Counted from the first letter of the stretch, positions 44,685-54,453 are shown. The stretch: 64,000 nt of DNA from Roseiarcus sp963761435 (GCA_963761435.1 CAVXHJ010000020.1:62001-126000), one strand, 5' to 3'. Notes: a model not told the origin generated them from the letters alone. Translations and numbers: made by a program.

Positions 44685-46312
44685 GCGAGGCCGAGCCGCT
44701 CCTCGATGTGCGCGATCTCTCGATCGCCTTCGCGCAAGGGAGCGAGCGCCGGACCGTGGTCGACGGCGTCTCGTTCCAGCTCGAGAAGGGCCGCGCGCTG
44801 GCGCTGGTCGGCGAATCCGGCTCGGGCAAGACCGTCACCGCGCAGGCGATCGTGCGCCTCCTGCCGCAGCCCGCCGCCAGCTATCCGACCGGCGAGATCC
44901 TGTTTCGTGGCCGCGACGTCCTCAAAATGTCCGACGATGAATTGCGCGCCATGCGCGGCTCCGCCGTGACCATGGTGTTTCAGGAGCCGATGACCTCGCT
45001 CAATCCGCTGCATACGATCGAGCGGCAAATCGGCGAGATCATCGCTCTCCATCACGGCCGCGCCGCCGCGACAACTCAGAAAATCGTCGAGCTTCTGACC
45101 GAGGTCGGCATTGCCGATCCCGCCCAGAGGCTCGGCGCCTATCCCCACCAGCTCTCCGGCGGGCAGCGACAGCGGGTGATGATCGCGATGGCGCTCGCCA
45201 ATCGTCCCGATCTCCTGATCGCCGACGAGCCGACGACGGCGCTCGACGTCACCGTGCAGGCGCAGATCCTCAAGCTGCTCAAGGACCTGCAGTTGAAGCT
45301 CGGCATGGCGATGCTGTTCATCACCCATGATCTCAACGTCGTGCGCAGGATCGCCGACGAGGTGCTGGTGATGCAGCAAGGAAAAATCGTCGAGGCCGGC
45401 GAGACGGCGCGGGTGTTCGCCGATCCGCGCCACCCTTATACGCAGGCGCTTCTCGCCGCCGAGCCCAAGGGCGATCCGCCGGCCGCCGACCGTTCGGCGC
45501 CGACTGTGGCGAGCACGGAGGACCTCAAGGTCTGGTTTCCGATCAAGAAGGGCTTCCTGCGCCGCACGGTCGCCCATGTGAAGGCGGTCGATGGCGTTTC
45601 GCTCACTGTGCGCGAGGGGCAGACCGTCGGCGTCGTCGGCGAATCCGGTTCGGGCAAGACCACGCTCGGCCTCGCGATACTCCGGCTCATCCGCTCCGAC
45701 GGGCCGATCGTCTATTGCGGCCGGGCGATCGACGGCCTGGATTCGAAGGCGATGCGGCCGCTCAGGCGCGAGATGCAGATCGTCTTCCAGGACCCCTATG
45801 GATCGCTCTCGCCGCGCATGTCGGTGGTCGAGATCGTCGAGGAGGGGTTGATCGCGCAGGGTGTGAGGATGAGCGCCGCCGAGCGCCGCCGCGTCGCAGC
45901 CCGCGCGCTCGCCGACACCGGCCTCGATCCGTCGACGCTCGACCGGTATCCGCATGAATTCTCCGGCGGCCAGCGCCAGCGCATCGCGATCGCTCGCGCG
46001 ATGGCGCTCGATCCGCGCTTCGTCGTTCTGGACGAGCCGACGTCGGCCTTGGACATGTCGATCCAGGCGCAGATCGTGGACCTCCTGCGCGAATTGCAGC
46101 GGCGCCGCAACCTGGCTTACCTCTTCATCTCGCACGATCTCAGGGTCGTGCGGGCGCTGGCGAGCGACATCATCGTCATGCGGCGCGGCAAGGTGGTCGA
46201 AAGCGGGGAAGCGCGCGAAGTGTTCGGCGCGCCACAGAACGACTATACGCGCGCGCTGTTCGCCGCGGCCTTCGCCAACGAGGCGACGCTCGACGCTGTG
46301 GTGAGCCAGTGA
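44681..46312 (+). CDS. yejF: ABC transporter duplicated ATPase YejF
   Basis: A 543-residue protein with two complete nucleotide-binding domains. Domain 1: Walker A GESGSGKT (about residue 45), signature LSGGQRQR, Walker B LLIADEPTTALD. Domain 2: Walker A GESGSGKT (about 325), signature FSGGQRQR, Walker B VVLDEPTSALD. It powers the YejBE channel. Start GTG 44681 overlaps the yejE stop. It is the last gene of yejABEF; a nested palindrome follows. Confidence 0.96.
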   Translation: MSEAEPLLDVRDLSIAFAQGSERRTVVDGVSFQLEKGRALALVGESGSGKTVTAQAIVRLLPQPAASYPTGEILFRGRDVLKMSDDELRAMRGSAVTMVFQEPMTSLNPLHTIERQIGEIIALHHGRAAATTQKIVELLTEVGIADPAQRLGAYPHQLSGGQRQRVMIAMALANRPDLLIADEPTTALDVTVQAQILKLLKDLQLKLGMAMLFITHDLNVVRRIADEVLVMQQGKIVEAGETARVFADPRHPYTQALLAAEPKGDPPAADRSAPTVASTEDLKVWFPIKKGFLRRTVAHVKAVDGVSLTVREGQTVGVVGESGSGKTTLGLAILRLIRSDGPIVYCGRAIDGLDSKAMRPLRREMQIVFQDPYGSLSPRMSVVEIVEEGLIAQGVRMSAAERRRVAARALADTGLDPSTLDRYPHEFSGGQRQRIAIARAMALDPRFVVLDEPTSALDMSIQAQIVDLLRELQRRRNLAYLFISHDLRVVRALASDIIVMRRGKVVESGEAREVFGAPQNDYTRALFAAAFANEATLDAVVSQ

Positions 46313-46331
46313 GGACGCCTGCCGAGGCGAG

Positions 46332-46506
46332 CGCCCCCTCCACCATGCCAAAGCCCGTCGTGAGACGGGCGTCCTTACGGACGCCCTATGGCATGGTCCC
46401 CCTCCCCCGCTCCGCAGGGGAGGATTCGCCAACGGCGCCGTGCGTATCCTCCCATGCCGCGCAGCGGCGGGGGAGGGGGACCGTCCGAAGGACGGTGGAG
46501 GGGGCG
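46332..46506. repeat. Nested palindromic intergenic element
   Basis: Three perfect or near-perfect inverted pairs are nested: CGCCCCCTCCACC (46332-46344) with GGTGGAGGGGGCG (46494-46506); GGTCCCCCTCCCCCGC (46395-46410) with GCGGGGGAGGGGGACC (46467-46482); and GCCCGTC/GACGGGC (46353-46370). It fills the gap between yejF and deoB and could act as a transcription barrier or terminator-like structure. Confidence 0.75.
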
Positions 46507-46517
46507 GGGAGGGGACC

Positions 46518-47739
46518 GTGACCCGCGCGATCCTCATCGTCCTCGACTCCGCCGGCTGCGGCGGCGCGGAGGACGCCAAGGCTTACGGCGATGAGGGAGC
46601 GGATACGCTCGGCCATATCGCCGAGGCCTGCGCGGCAGGCAAAGGCGACCGCGAGGGCTTGCGCCGCGGCCCCTTGCGGCTGCCGCGCCTCGAGGCGCTC
46701 GGCCTTGGCCACGCGATGCAGGCTTCGACCGGCCGCGCGCCGCGGGGCTTTGCGCTCCCCGAACCGCGCGGCCAGTGGGGCTTTGGCGTCGAGACCTCTC
46801 GCGGCAAGGATACGCCCTCCGGCCATTGGGAGCTGACCGGAACGCCGGTTGATTTTGACTGGGGCTATTTTCCCGAGACCATCCCCGCCTTCCCCGAGAC
46901 GCTGATGCGGGCGCTGATCACCGAAGGCAAGCTCGCGGGCATCATCGCCAACCGCCACGCCTCGGGGACCAAGGTGATCGAGGATTTCGGCGAGGAGCAT
47001 CTGCGGACGCTAAAGCCCATCTGCTACACTTCGGCCGACTCGGTTCTTCAGATCGCCGCGCATGAAGAGGCCTTCGGGCTTGAGCGGCTCTACGATCTCT
47101 GCCGCATCGCGCGCCGTCTCTGCGACCCGCTCAACATCGGCCGCGTCATCGCCCGGCCTTTCGTCGGCGCAGGCGCCAAAGATTTCGTCCGCACCGCCAA
47201 TCGCAAGGATTTCGCGATTCCTCCGCCCGACGGCAATCTGCTGCAGCGAGCGGCGCGCGGAGGCCGGGCGGTCGTCTCGATCGGCAAGATCGGCGACATT
47301 TTTGCCCATCGCGACACCGGGAGCGAGCGCAAGGGCAAGAGCAACGACGGCAATGTCGATCTCCTCATCGATGCTCTCAAGACAAACGCGGACGGCGGCC
47401 TTATGTTCGTCAATCTGGTCGATTTCGACACCGAATGGGGCCACCGTCGCGACGTCGCCGGCTATGCCGCGTGCCTCGAGGCTTTCGACAGCGCCTGGGC
47501 GACATCGAAGCCGCGCTGCGGCCCTCAGACTTTTGCGTCATCACCGCCGACCACGGCAACGATCCGACCTTCCGCGGGTTCGACCATACCCGCGAGCACG
47601 TGCCGATTCTCGCTTTCGGCGCCGGCGCTCCGCGCGGGCCCGATCGGCGCGCGGACGAGCCTCGCCGACGTCGCCGAGACGATCGCGACGAAGCTCGGCC
47701 TTCCGCAGCGGACCGCATGGGCGAGCCTGGGCCGCATGA
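46518..47739 (+). CDS. deoB: Phosphopentomutase, with three frameshifts
   Basis: DeoB interconverts ribose/deoxyribose 1- and 5-phosphates in nucleoside salvage. Start GTG 46518 (TRAILIVLDSAGCGGAEDA, with the metal Asp). Key regions: KDTPSGHWELTG, VNLVDFDTEWGHRRD, and in another frame ITADHGNDPTFRGFDHTREH with metal-binding Asp/His. Frame changes fall near 47491-47497 (one base missing), in CCC at 47639-47641 (one extra), and near 47700-47706 (one extra), after which GPHGRAWAA ends the protein at 47739. Read uncorrected, it appears fused to the HIT protein. All metal ligands are present, so the breaks look like errors. Confidence 0.85.
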
Positions 47740-48248
47740 GCTTCGTCCTGGACGAGCGGCTGGCGCGCGACACGTTCGTCATCGGCGACATGGCGCTCTC
47801 GCGCGTGCTGCTGATGAACGACGCCCGCTGGCCCTGGCTCATTCTGGTCCCGCGGCGCGAGGGCGCCGTCGAGCTCGTCGATCTCGACCCCGCCGATCGG
47901 ACGCGACTGATCGAAGAGGCGGCGTCGGCGGCCGGTTTTCTCAAGGCTCATGCCGGCGCGGACAAGATCAACCTCGGCGCGCTTGGCAACGTCGTCCGCC
48001 AGTTTCATCTGCACGTCGTCGCGCGCACGACCGGCGACCCCGCTTGGCCCAGCCCGGTCTGGGGGCGCGGCGCTCCGGAGGCTTATCTTGAGGCCGACGC
48101 TCGGGCGCTGATCGCGGCGGCGCAAAGGAGTTTGGGGTCCATTGCGAGGAGCGCAGGCGATCCAGAGAACGAAGGGCGCTCTACGATCCCTGGATTGCTT
48201 CGCTCCGCTCGCAACGACGGGATGGTCGACCCAAATGCAATTTGCTAG
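47736..48248 (+). CDS. HIT-family protein with repeat-derived C-terminal tail
   Basis: A 170-residue protein starting at ATG 47736, overlapping the corrected deoB stop by ATGA. The HIT-like domain (residues 1-135) has LLMNDARWPWLILVPRR, LGNVVRQFHLHVVART and DPAWPSPVWG; the third His of the classic HxHxHxx motif is replaced, as in this alphaproteobacterial subgroup. The last ~35 residues are encoded by an intergenic repeat (48138-48222) and are not part of the domain. Nucleotide hydrolase or transferase activity is possible. Confidence 0.8.
   Translation: MSFVLDERLARDTFVIGDMALSRVLLMNDARWPWLILVPRREGAVELVDLDPADRTRLIEEAASAAGFLKAHAGADKINLGALGNVVRQFHLHVVARTTGDPAWPSPVWGRGAPEAYLEADARALIAAAQRSLGSIARSAGDPENEGRSTIPGLLRSARNDGMVDPNAIC
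48138..48222. repeat. REP-like inverted repeat overlapping the HIT gene 3' end
   Basis: An imperfect inverted repeat: ATTGCGAGGAGCG-x-AGGCGATCCAG at the left and CTGGATTGCTTCGCTCCGCTCGCAA at the right. Such elements are abundant between genes in Rhizobiales (from memory). Here the HIT reading frame runs through it to the stop at 48248. Confidence 0.7.
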
Positions 48249-48320
48249 GGGAGGGGCCGCATTGCGCGGGCCGATGGAAACCGCCATAAGCTCCCGCTTC
48301 GCCAAGTGACGGAGGCCGTC

Positions 48321-48644
48321 GTGTCCGACGCATTCCAGGACCGTGAGAACACGTTCGAAAAGCAGTTCGCTCACGATGAGGACCTGCGCTTCAAGGCCGT
48401 CGCCCGGCGCAACAAGCTGCTCGCGCTCTGGGTCGCCGAAATGAAGAAGCTTTCGCCTGCGGAGGCGGAGAACTACGCGCACGAGTTCGTCGCAGCCCAG
48501 GTGGGCAAAAGCGACGATGACGTCGCCGCCGCGCTCGACGCCGCCCTCGCGGGCGCCAGCGTCGACCTCTCAGACCACCGCCTGCGCAAGAAGATGGACG
48601 AGGAACTGGCCGAGGCGGTCGCGTCGATCAAGGCGGGGAAGTAG
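48321..48644 (+). CDS. F1-ATPase inhibitor zeta subunit (DUF1476)
   Basis: A 107-residue helical protein. The conserved N-terminus DAFQDRENTFEKQFAHDEDLRFKAVARRN and KLLALWVAEMKKLS identify DUF1476, the alphaproteobacterial zeta inhibitor of F1-ATPase known from Paracoccus, which blocks ATP hydrolysis. GTG at 48321 follows a GGAGG site; an upstream in-frame start at 48306 is less likely. Confidence 0.9.
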   Translation: MSDAFQDRENTFEKQFAHDEDLRFKAVARRNKLLALWVAEMKKLSPAEAENYAHEFVAAQVGKSDDDVAAALDAALAGASVDLSDHRLRKKMDEELAEAVASIKAGK

Positions 48645-48915
48645 GCGCCATGTCTGAAAAACAGGCGTCATGACATTTGCTTGATAAAATCAGAAATCGC
48701 GTGTATTGTGAGCCCAATGGAGACACGCATCGAGCCATGGCCGGGCAAGGCGGCGGCAAGACCGACGCCATAAGGACAGCAAGGGAAGAAAATGAGTTGA
48801 ATCGGCCATAAGGCTTTGAAAAGTCTCGATTCCAAAAAGCAAAAGAAAGCAAAAGAAAGCGTTTTCGTTTTTGTCCATTTTCGCTGGTTTGCGTGCGTAT
48901 GCTTCGAGATTTGAG

Positions 48916-49422
48916 CTACGGGCCTGGCTTCGCCAGCGGCGCGAATGTCGCCGCGACCTCCTCATAGACCTCGCGCTTGAACGGCACGACAATTTCCGGC
49001 AGCCGCTCGAACCGCTCCCAGCGCCAGTCGTCGAACTCGGCGTCATGGGCGCCATCGGCCGGGCGGCGCACATCGATCTCCTTGTCCGGGCCGATGAAGC
49101 GGAACAGGAACCATTTTTGCGTCTGCCCCCGATAGCGCCCGCTCCAGCGTCCACGCGCGCCGTTCGGCAAATCATACTTGAGCCAGCGCGGCAATTCGGC
49201 GATCAATTCGATCGAGCGCACATTGGTTTCCTCCCACAGCTCGCGCTTGGCGGCTTCGAGCGGCTCTTCTCCCTTGTCGATGCCCCCCTGGGGCATTTGC
49301 CACGACCGCGCGTCCAAGAGCTCGGCGCCGCGCTTGCGTTTGCGATGGCCGATCAAGGCGTCGCCGTCGCGATTGACGAGCGCGACGCCGACACAGGGCC
49401 GATACGCGAGATCGTTGCTCAT
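48916..49422 (-). CDS. rppH: RNA pyrophosphohydrolase (Nudix)
   Basis: RppH (168 aa) removes pyrophosphate from 5' triphosphate mRNA ends to start decay, or hydrolyses dinucleoside polyphosphates. N-terminus YRPCVGVALVNRDG; Nudix box GGIDKGEEPLEAAKRELWEE fits G-x5-E-x7-RE-x-x-EE. Standard length for rhizobial RppH. It is 4 nt after the deacetylase stop, so co-transcribed. The region 48645-48915 shows only purine-rich repeats (CAAAAGAAAG twice) and no gene. Confidence 0.94.
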   Translation of the reverse strand: MSNDLAYRPCVGVALVNRDGDALIGHRKRKRGAELLDARSWQMPQGGIDKGEEPLEAAKRELWEETNVRSIELIAELPRWLKYDLPNGARGRWSGRYRGQTQKWFLFRFIGPDKEIDVRRPADGAHDAEFDDWRWERFERLPEIVVPFKREVYEEVAATFAPLAKPGP

Positions 49423-49426
49423 GCGC

Positions 49427-50827
49427 TCATCGGCTGAAGGTTTGGGTTTGCGCGGATGGGCTTGGCCCAGCCGACATCAACGCGGACAGCGGAACCAGGG
49501 CGACGCCCTTCGATTCGAGGCCGTTCGCCCATCGGGCCAATCGCTCGACGCTCGCCGGCGAAGCCGAGGCTACGCCGATCGCAGACCCGCGTTCGCGGGC
49601 GCGGTCGAGCAGCCGCGCCAGGGCCGCTTCGACCCCCTCGGGCGTTGGGTTGGCGTCGACGATGAGGTCGGCGCGCGCCGACGGCATGGCCAATGTCTGG
49701 GCGACCTCGGGCGCGACGCTCCGCGGGGAAGCGCCGTCGTCGAGATAGCCAAGGCCCCGCGCGGCAATTTCCGTCAGAACCGGCGACATACTCCTCGCAT
49801 CGGCGGTGAATTTGCCGCCAAGATGATTGACCACGGCAACATAGCCGGTGAAACGGCTCATGAGCCAGCGCAGCGAGTTGAGATTTTCGGCGTTTGAGGC
49901 TGACGTCTTCAAAGGATGGGGCGTCGCATCGCCGGCTCCATCCGAAAAATCCTCCATCGGCGCCTGGAGAACCGTCTCGTGCCCTGCCTCTCTCGCTTCA
50001 GCGGCGCGTTGCTCGATCGCCGCTCCATAGGGCGCAAACCCGAGCGTCACCGCTCCCGGCAGTTTGGCGACGGCGGCTTCCGTGCTCTCGGCGTTGAGGC
50101 CAAGGCCACCCACCAGGAGGGCGATCCGCGGCGCTGCGTCTTTCAGTTTAGGGTCGAGCAGCACGGGCCTGGCGTAGACCTCGAACGGCCGCGCGCCGTC
50201 AGCGCCGACACGCGGCAACGGCCCGTAGCGCGACGTCTCGATGAGGCGCAAGTCGGGCGCGGCGTCGAGCCTGATGGCGAGCGACCGCTCAACGTCAATA
50301 ATGCGCGCATTGGGGGGCCCGCCGCCGCCAGTGCGCGTGACCTTCACCCCGCTTGCCGCCTCCACCTGATCGGCCGAGGCGATGGCGGGCGGCGTCGGCT
50401 CCTTGAGGCTTGCGGTCGCGTCGGGAGCTGGGGGCGCGGCCAGCGCCGGCGTGACTTCAACCTTGGCCACCGCGAAAGGCTCGCCGCCAAGCGGCGCGTC
50501 GCGCTTCATCAGCGTCACCAGGCTGACCGCCGTCGCAAAGGCGATGGCGCAAAGAAAAGCGCTCCCGGCCGCGCGCCATCGACCCGCGTGCGGCGGCGCC
50601 ACAACGGCAAGCCCTAGCGGCTCGTTGAGTTCGTCTCGCACCGCCGCCGACGTCCTTCCTTCACCCGTTCGGAAGCCTGCCGAATCAGCCTTGTCCGGAA
50701 CTATACTCCGTCGCGGTCGCGCGCGCCGTGGCCGCGCCCCGACCTCCAACGAGGGGCTACGCCGCGATTGACCCCGCGCCTCGCGCTTCCGATAGTCCGC
50801 TGACCCCGAGGCCCGCCCCATGCCCAT
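49427..50827 (-). CDS. Divergent polysaccharide deacetylase family protein
   Basis: Up to 466 residues; the true start is unclear because the 5' end overlaps the divergent flavoprotein gene and no good ribosome-binding site is seen (DELNEPLGLAVV, normally near the N-terminus, is at about residue 65). A single membrane helix (about 85-105) is followed by a Pro/Ala-rich linker and a domain beginning PRIALLVGGLGLNAESTEAA, with GHETVLQAPMED and NHLGGKFTADARSM, the divergent deacetylase (DUF610-type) fold. Usual neighbour of rppH in Rhizobiales. Envelope-associated; substrate unknown. Confidence 0.8.
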   Translation of the reverse strand: MGMGRASGSADYRKREARGQSRRSPSLEVGARPRRARPRRSIVPDKADSAGFRTGEGRTSAAVRDELNEPLGLAVVAPPHAGRWRAAGSAFLCAIAFATAVSLVTLMKRDAPLGGEPFAVAKVEVTPALAAPPAPDATASLKEPTPPAIASADQVEAASGVKVTRTGGGGPPNARIIDVERSLAIRLDAAPDLRLIETSRYGPLPRVGADGARPFEVYARPVLLDPKLKDAAPRIALLVGGLGLNAESTEAAVAKLPGAVTLGFAPYGAAIEQRAAEAREAGHETVLQAPMEDFSDGAGDATPHPLKTSASNAENLNSLRWLMSRFTGYVAVVNHLGGKFTADARSMSPVLTEIAARGLGYLDDGASPRSVAPEVAQTLAMPSARADLIVDANPTPEGVEAALARLLDRARERGSAIGVASASPASVERLARWANGLESKGVALVPLSALMSAGPSPSAQTQTFSR

Positions 50828-52857
50828 GGATCCGCTCTTGCAACCTTTCCAGCTGCGCGGGCTGACTCTGCGTAACCGCTTGATGTCGACGGCGCACGAG
50901 CCGGCCTACACCGAAGACGGCATGCCGAAGAGGCGCTACCGGCTCTATCACGCCGAAAAGGCCAAGGGCGGCATCGCGCTCACCATGATCGGCGGCTCGT
51001 CGGTGGTCGCCCCAGACAGTCCGCAGGCGTTCGGCAACATCCAGCTCTACAAGGACGAATGTGTGCCATGGCTCAAGGAGCTCGCCGACGACGTACACGA
51101 AAAGGGCGCCGCGGTGATGATTCAGATCACCCATCTCGGTCGCCGCACCAGCTGGAGCAAGGACGATTGGCTGCCGGTCATCGCCCCTTCAAATGTGCGT
51201 GAGGCGGCACATCGCGCATTCCCTAAAGCGATGGAGGATTGGGACATCGCCCGTGTCATCTCAGCCTACGCCGACGCGGCCGAGCGGGTGAAGGCCGGTG
51301 GGCTCGATGGGATCGAATTCGAGTGCTACGGGCATCTCATCGACCAGTTCTGGTCGCCGGCCACCAACAAGCGCGCCGACGAATATGGCGGGTCGATCGA
51401 CAACCGCCTGCGTTTTGGAATGGCGGTGTTCGAGGCGGTGCGGCGGCGCGTCGGTCCAGCTTTCCTCATGGGCGCGCGGCTCGTCTGCGACGAGGACTGG
51501 GAGCGCGGGTTGAGCCGCGACGAGGGCCTGACGATCGCGCGCCGCCTGACCAGCTCCGGGCTGATCGACTTTCTCAACGTGATCCGCGGCCACATCGATA
51601 GCGACGAAGCGCTGAGCCGGGTGATCCCCGGCATGGGCGAGCGTTCGGCCCCGCATCTCGACTTCGCCGGCGAAGTCCGCGCCGAAACGCGCCTGCCAAC
51701 CTTTCACGCCGCCCGCATCCAGGACGTCGCGACCGCGCGCCACGCCATCGAGAGCGGCAAGCTCGACATGGTCGGCATGACCCGCCCGCATATGGCTGAT
51801 CCGCATATCGGGCTCAAAATCGCCGAGGGGCGCGAGGCCGAGATCCGCCCTTGCGTCGGCATGGGCTATTGCATCGAACTCGATCTACGGGGGTCAGGCC
51901 GTATGCATCCACAACCCGGCGACCGGCCGTGAGGCGACCATCCCCCACGTCGTCCCGCGTTCGCAAGGGCCGAAACGCAAAGTGGTCGTCGTCGGCGCGG
52001 GCCCCGGCGGTCTCGAAGCGGCGCGGGTGGCCGGCGAACGCGGGCACGACGTCGTCGTTCTCGAGGCGGCGGCCAAGCCTGGCGGCCAGATCGTGCTCGC
52101 CGCGGCGCTCAAGCGCCGGCGCGAGATCATTGGAGTCGTTGACTGGCGTATGCGTGAATGCGACCGCCTCGACGTCGCCTTTCGATTCAACGTCTTTGCC
52201 GGGGCGGACGACGTGCTTAGGCTCAACCCCGACGTCGTCGTCATCGCTACCGGCGGCGCGCCCAATGTCGAGTTTCTCGACTCCGGCGGCGAACTCGCGG
52301 TGACCAGTTGGGACTTGCTCTCGGGCGCCGCCCGACCGAGCGGCGAGGTGATCGTGTACGACGACAATGGGGCCCATCCGGGTCTCACCGCCGCCGAATT
52401 CGTCGCCGAATCCGGAGCGAAGCTTGAGATCGTCAGCCCCGAACGGATGCTCGCGCCCGATGTGGGCGGCACGTCTTATCCGCCCTATTTCCGCGCCTTC
52501 AGCCGCGCTGACGCGAAGGTTTCGCTTAACCTGAGGCTCGAATTGATCGCCCGCCGGGGCAATCGCGTCGTCGGCGTCTTCTACGACGAATATGGCCGGC
52601 GGCGGGTCGAGAAGACGGCGGACATGATCGTCGTCGAGCATGGTTCGGTTCCCGTCGACGACCTCTATTTTGAACTCAAGGCGGACTCCGTCAACCGCGG
52701 CGAGGTCGACTACGACGCGCTCATCACTGGGCGTCCCCAGACCATGCGGAGCAATCCCGGCGGCGCCTATCGCCTGTTCCGGATCGGGGACGCGGTAGCG
52801 AGCCGCAACATTCACGCCGCGATCTATGACGCGATCAGGCTCATGAAGGACATTTGA
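50820..52857 (+). CDS. FMN/FAD iron-sulfur oxidoreductase, N-methylproline-demethylase-like, frameshifted
   Basis: About 678 residues when repaired. N-terminal old-yellow-enzyme barrel (LLQPFQLRGLTLRNRLMSTA, ITHLGRRTSW, GHLIDQFWSPATNKR, GLIDFLNVIRGHID), then a Cys cluster for an Fe-S centre (RPCVGMGYC, CIHNPATGRE), then a Rossmann FAD/NAD domain (VVVVGAGPGGLEAARVAGER). One extra base near 51879-51881 breaks the frame; correction reads GYCIDSIYGGQAVCIHN. The overall pattern is that of N-methylproline (stachydrine pathway) or related methylamine demethylases; the substrate is inferred. Its stop overlaps the P1 peptidase start. Confidence 0.82.
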
Positions 52858-53864
52858 TGGCGGCTAACCTCATCACGGACGTCGAGGGCGTGCGGGTCGG
52901 GTCGGTCGACGACCCGCGACTCGCCTCTGGCGTCACCGTCGTTCTGTTCGACGAACCGGCGATCGCCTCGATTGCGATCAATGGCGGCGCGCCGGCGTTG
53001 CGCGACACTGCGCTGCTCGAACCGGAAATGACCATCGAGCGCGTCGACGGCTTCGTTCTCTCAGGCGGGTCGGCCTTCGGCCTTGATGCGGCAGGCGGGG
53101 CGATGACCTATCTCGTCGAGATCGGGCGCGGCTTCGAGCACCGGGGGGCGCGGGTGCCAATCGTGCCGGGCGCGAGCCTGTTTGATCTTCTCAATGGCGG
53201 CGAAAAGGACTGGGGCCGCAAGCCGCCCTATTGGGACATGGGCCTCAAGGCTGCCTCGATCGCCGCCACCGAGTTCGCGCTCGGGACCTCCGGGGCGGGG
53301 TTCGGCGCGACAACCTATGATCTCAAGGGCGGCCTCGGCTCAGCAAGCGCGGTGACGTCGAGCGGCTTTCGCGTCGGCGCGCTCGTAGTCGTAAATTCGG
53401 TCGGGCGTGCGACGCGTGGCGAGAGCCCGCATTTTTGGGCCGCGCCCTACGAGCGCGAGGCCGAATTCGGCGGGCTGGGCTTTGGGGCCGCCGACGTCGA
53501 CGACGCTCTGACGCTTCGCCTCAAGTCTGATACGCCGTCGAGCACCGATCTTGCGGTTGTCGTCACCGACGCATCGTTGACGACGACCCAGCTCAAGCGG
53601 GTCGCGATCATGGCTCAGGATGGCTATGCGCTTGCGCTTCATCCCGCTCATGCGCCGATGGACAACGACGTCGTCTTCGCCGCCGCGACGGCGCGGGCAA
53701 GCGTCGCGCCTGACATTCGTGACCTCACCGAGATTGGAATGCGGGCCGCCGAATGCGTCGCCCGCGCGGTCGCCCGCGGGGTCTACGAGGCGACGCCCCT
53801 GCCGCTTTCCCGAGCGCAGCCGACGTGGAGGCAGCGCTGGGCGAGGCATTCTACGGTCGGGTGA
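52857..53864 (+). CDS. P1-family peptidase (DmpA/BapA type)
   Basis: A 335-residue N-terminal-nucleophile-type peptidase. Start ATG 52857 shares its A with the stop of the preceding gene. Family marks: ITDVEGVRVGSVDDPRLASG, VDGFVLSGGSAFGLDAAGG, and the autocatalytic site region with Thr/Ser near LKRVAIMAQDGYALALHPAH. Enzymes of this family are aminopeptidases acting on D- or beta-amino acid peptides. Coupling to the demethylase suggests joint catabolism of modified amino acids. Confidence 0.87.
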   Translation: MAANLITDVEGVRVGSVDDPRLASGVTVVLFDEPAIASIAINGGAPALRDTALLEPEMTIERVDGFVLSGGSAFGLDAAGGAMTYLVEIGRGFEHRGARVPIVPGASLFDLLNGGEKDWGRKPPYWDMGLKAASIAATEFALGTSGAGFGATTYDLKGGLGSASAVTSSGFRVGALVVVNSVGRATRGESPHFWAAPYEREAEFGGLGFGAADVDDALTLRLKSDTPSSTDLAVVVTDASLTTTQLKRVAIMAQDGYALALHPAHAPMDNDVVFAAATARASVAPDIRDLTEIGMRAAECVARAVARGVYEATPLPLSRAQPTWRQRWARHSTVG

Positions 53865-53934
53865 GATTTCGTCAGCGAAGGACTGAGGCTCAATGCCCGC
53901 GTGACGATAATTGCGCCGTCGAGTTCGGCGCCTA

Positions 53935-54453
53935 CTAGGAAACCGCGTCGATCTTGCCGCGCGCTTCCTCTTCACGAGCATCGGGCGCGGCTCGCGGTCG
54001 ATCGCCGCGCTCCGCGACAGCGTCAGCGAGCCTTACGCCGTATTTTCCGGTCCTGACGCCCTTCTCGACCACTCTCGCCGGACTCCCGGCGACGACGCAA
54101 CCGGCCGCGACGTCGCGGGTGACGACCGCGCCTGGGGCCACGATGCAGCCGTCTCCGATGCTGACCCCCGGAAAGATGACCGCGCCCCAGCCGATCTGGC
54201 AGCGTTCGCCGATCCTTGTTTCGAGAGGCTGAAGGTGGGCGGAATCATGCGCCAGAATGTCGGCGCCGGACGACAGATCAGTGTAAGCCCCGATATGGAC
54301 CCCGCGGAGGTTGACTTCGTCGAGGTGGGCCTTGGGGGAGATTCGACATCCCGGGCCGATATCCATGCCCCGCACCGAGCGAAGCAGAGCCGCCCGGAGA
54401 CGACCGAGCGCTTCATCGAGACCCAATTTGATTCCGATCAGAACGGCGGCCAT
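53935..54453 (-). CDS. Left-handed beta-helix acyltransferase (CysE/WcaF-like)
   Basis: A 172-residue hexapeptide-repeat acyltransferase. Repeats run from about residue 32 to 130 (ISPKAHLDEVNLRGVHIG, CQIGWGAVIFPGVSIGDG, CIVAPGAVVTRDVAAG) and end in the common VVAGSPARVV motif. The His in AHDSAH is a candidate catalytic base. It probably acetylates a sugar or surface polysaccharide; no neighbours confirm this. Confidence 0.82.
   Translation of the reverse strand: MAAVLIGIKLGLDEALGRLRAALLRSVRGMDIGPGCRISPKAHLDEVNLRGVHIGAYTDLSSGADILAHDSAHLQPLETRIGERCQIGWGAVIFPGVSIGDGCIVAPGAVVTRDVAAGCVVAGSPARVVEKGVRTGKYGVRLADAVAERGDRPRAAPDAREEEARGKIDAVS

Noticed and set aside
46440..48248. An apparent 602-residue phosphopentomutase-HIT fusion
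   Set aside because: DeoB's metal-binding region and true end lie in other frames, and the HIT start overlaps the corrected deoB stop; two genes with frameshifts explain it.
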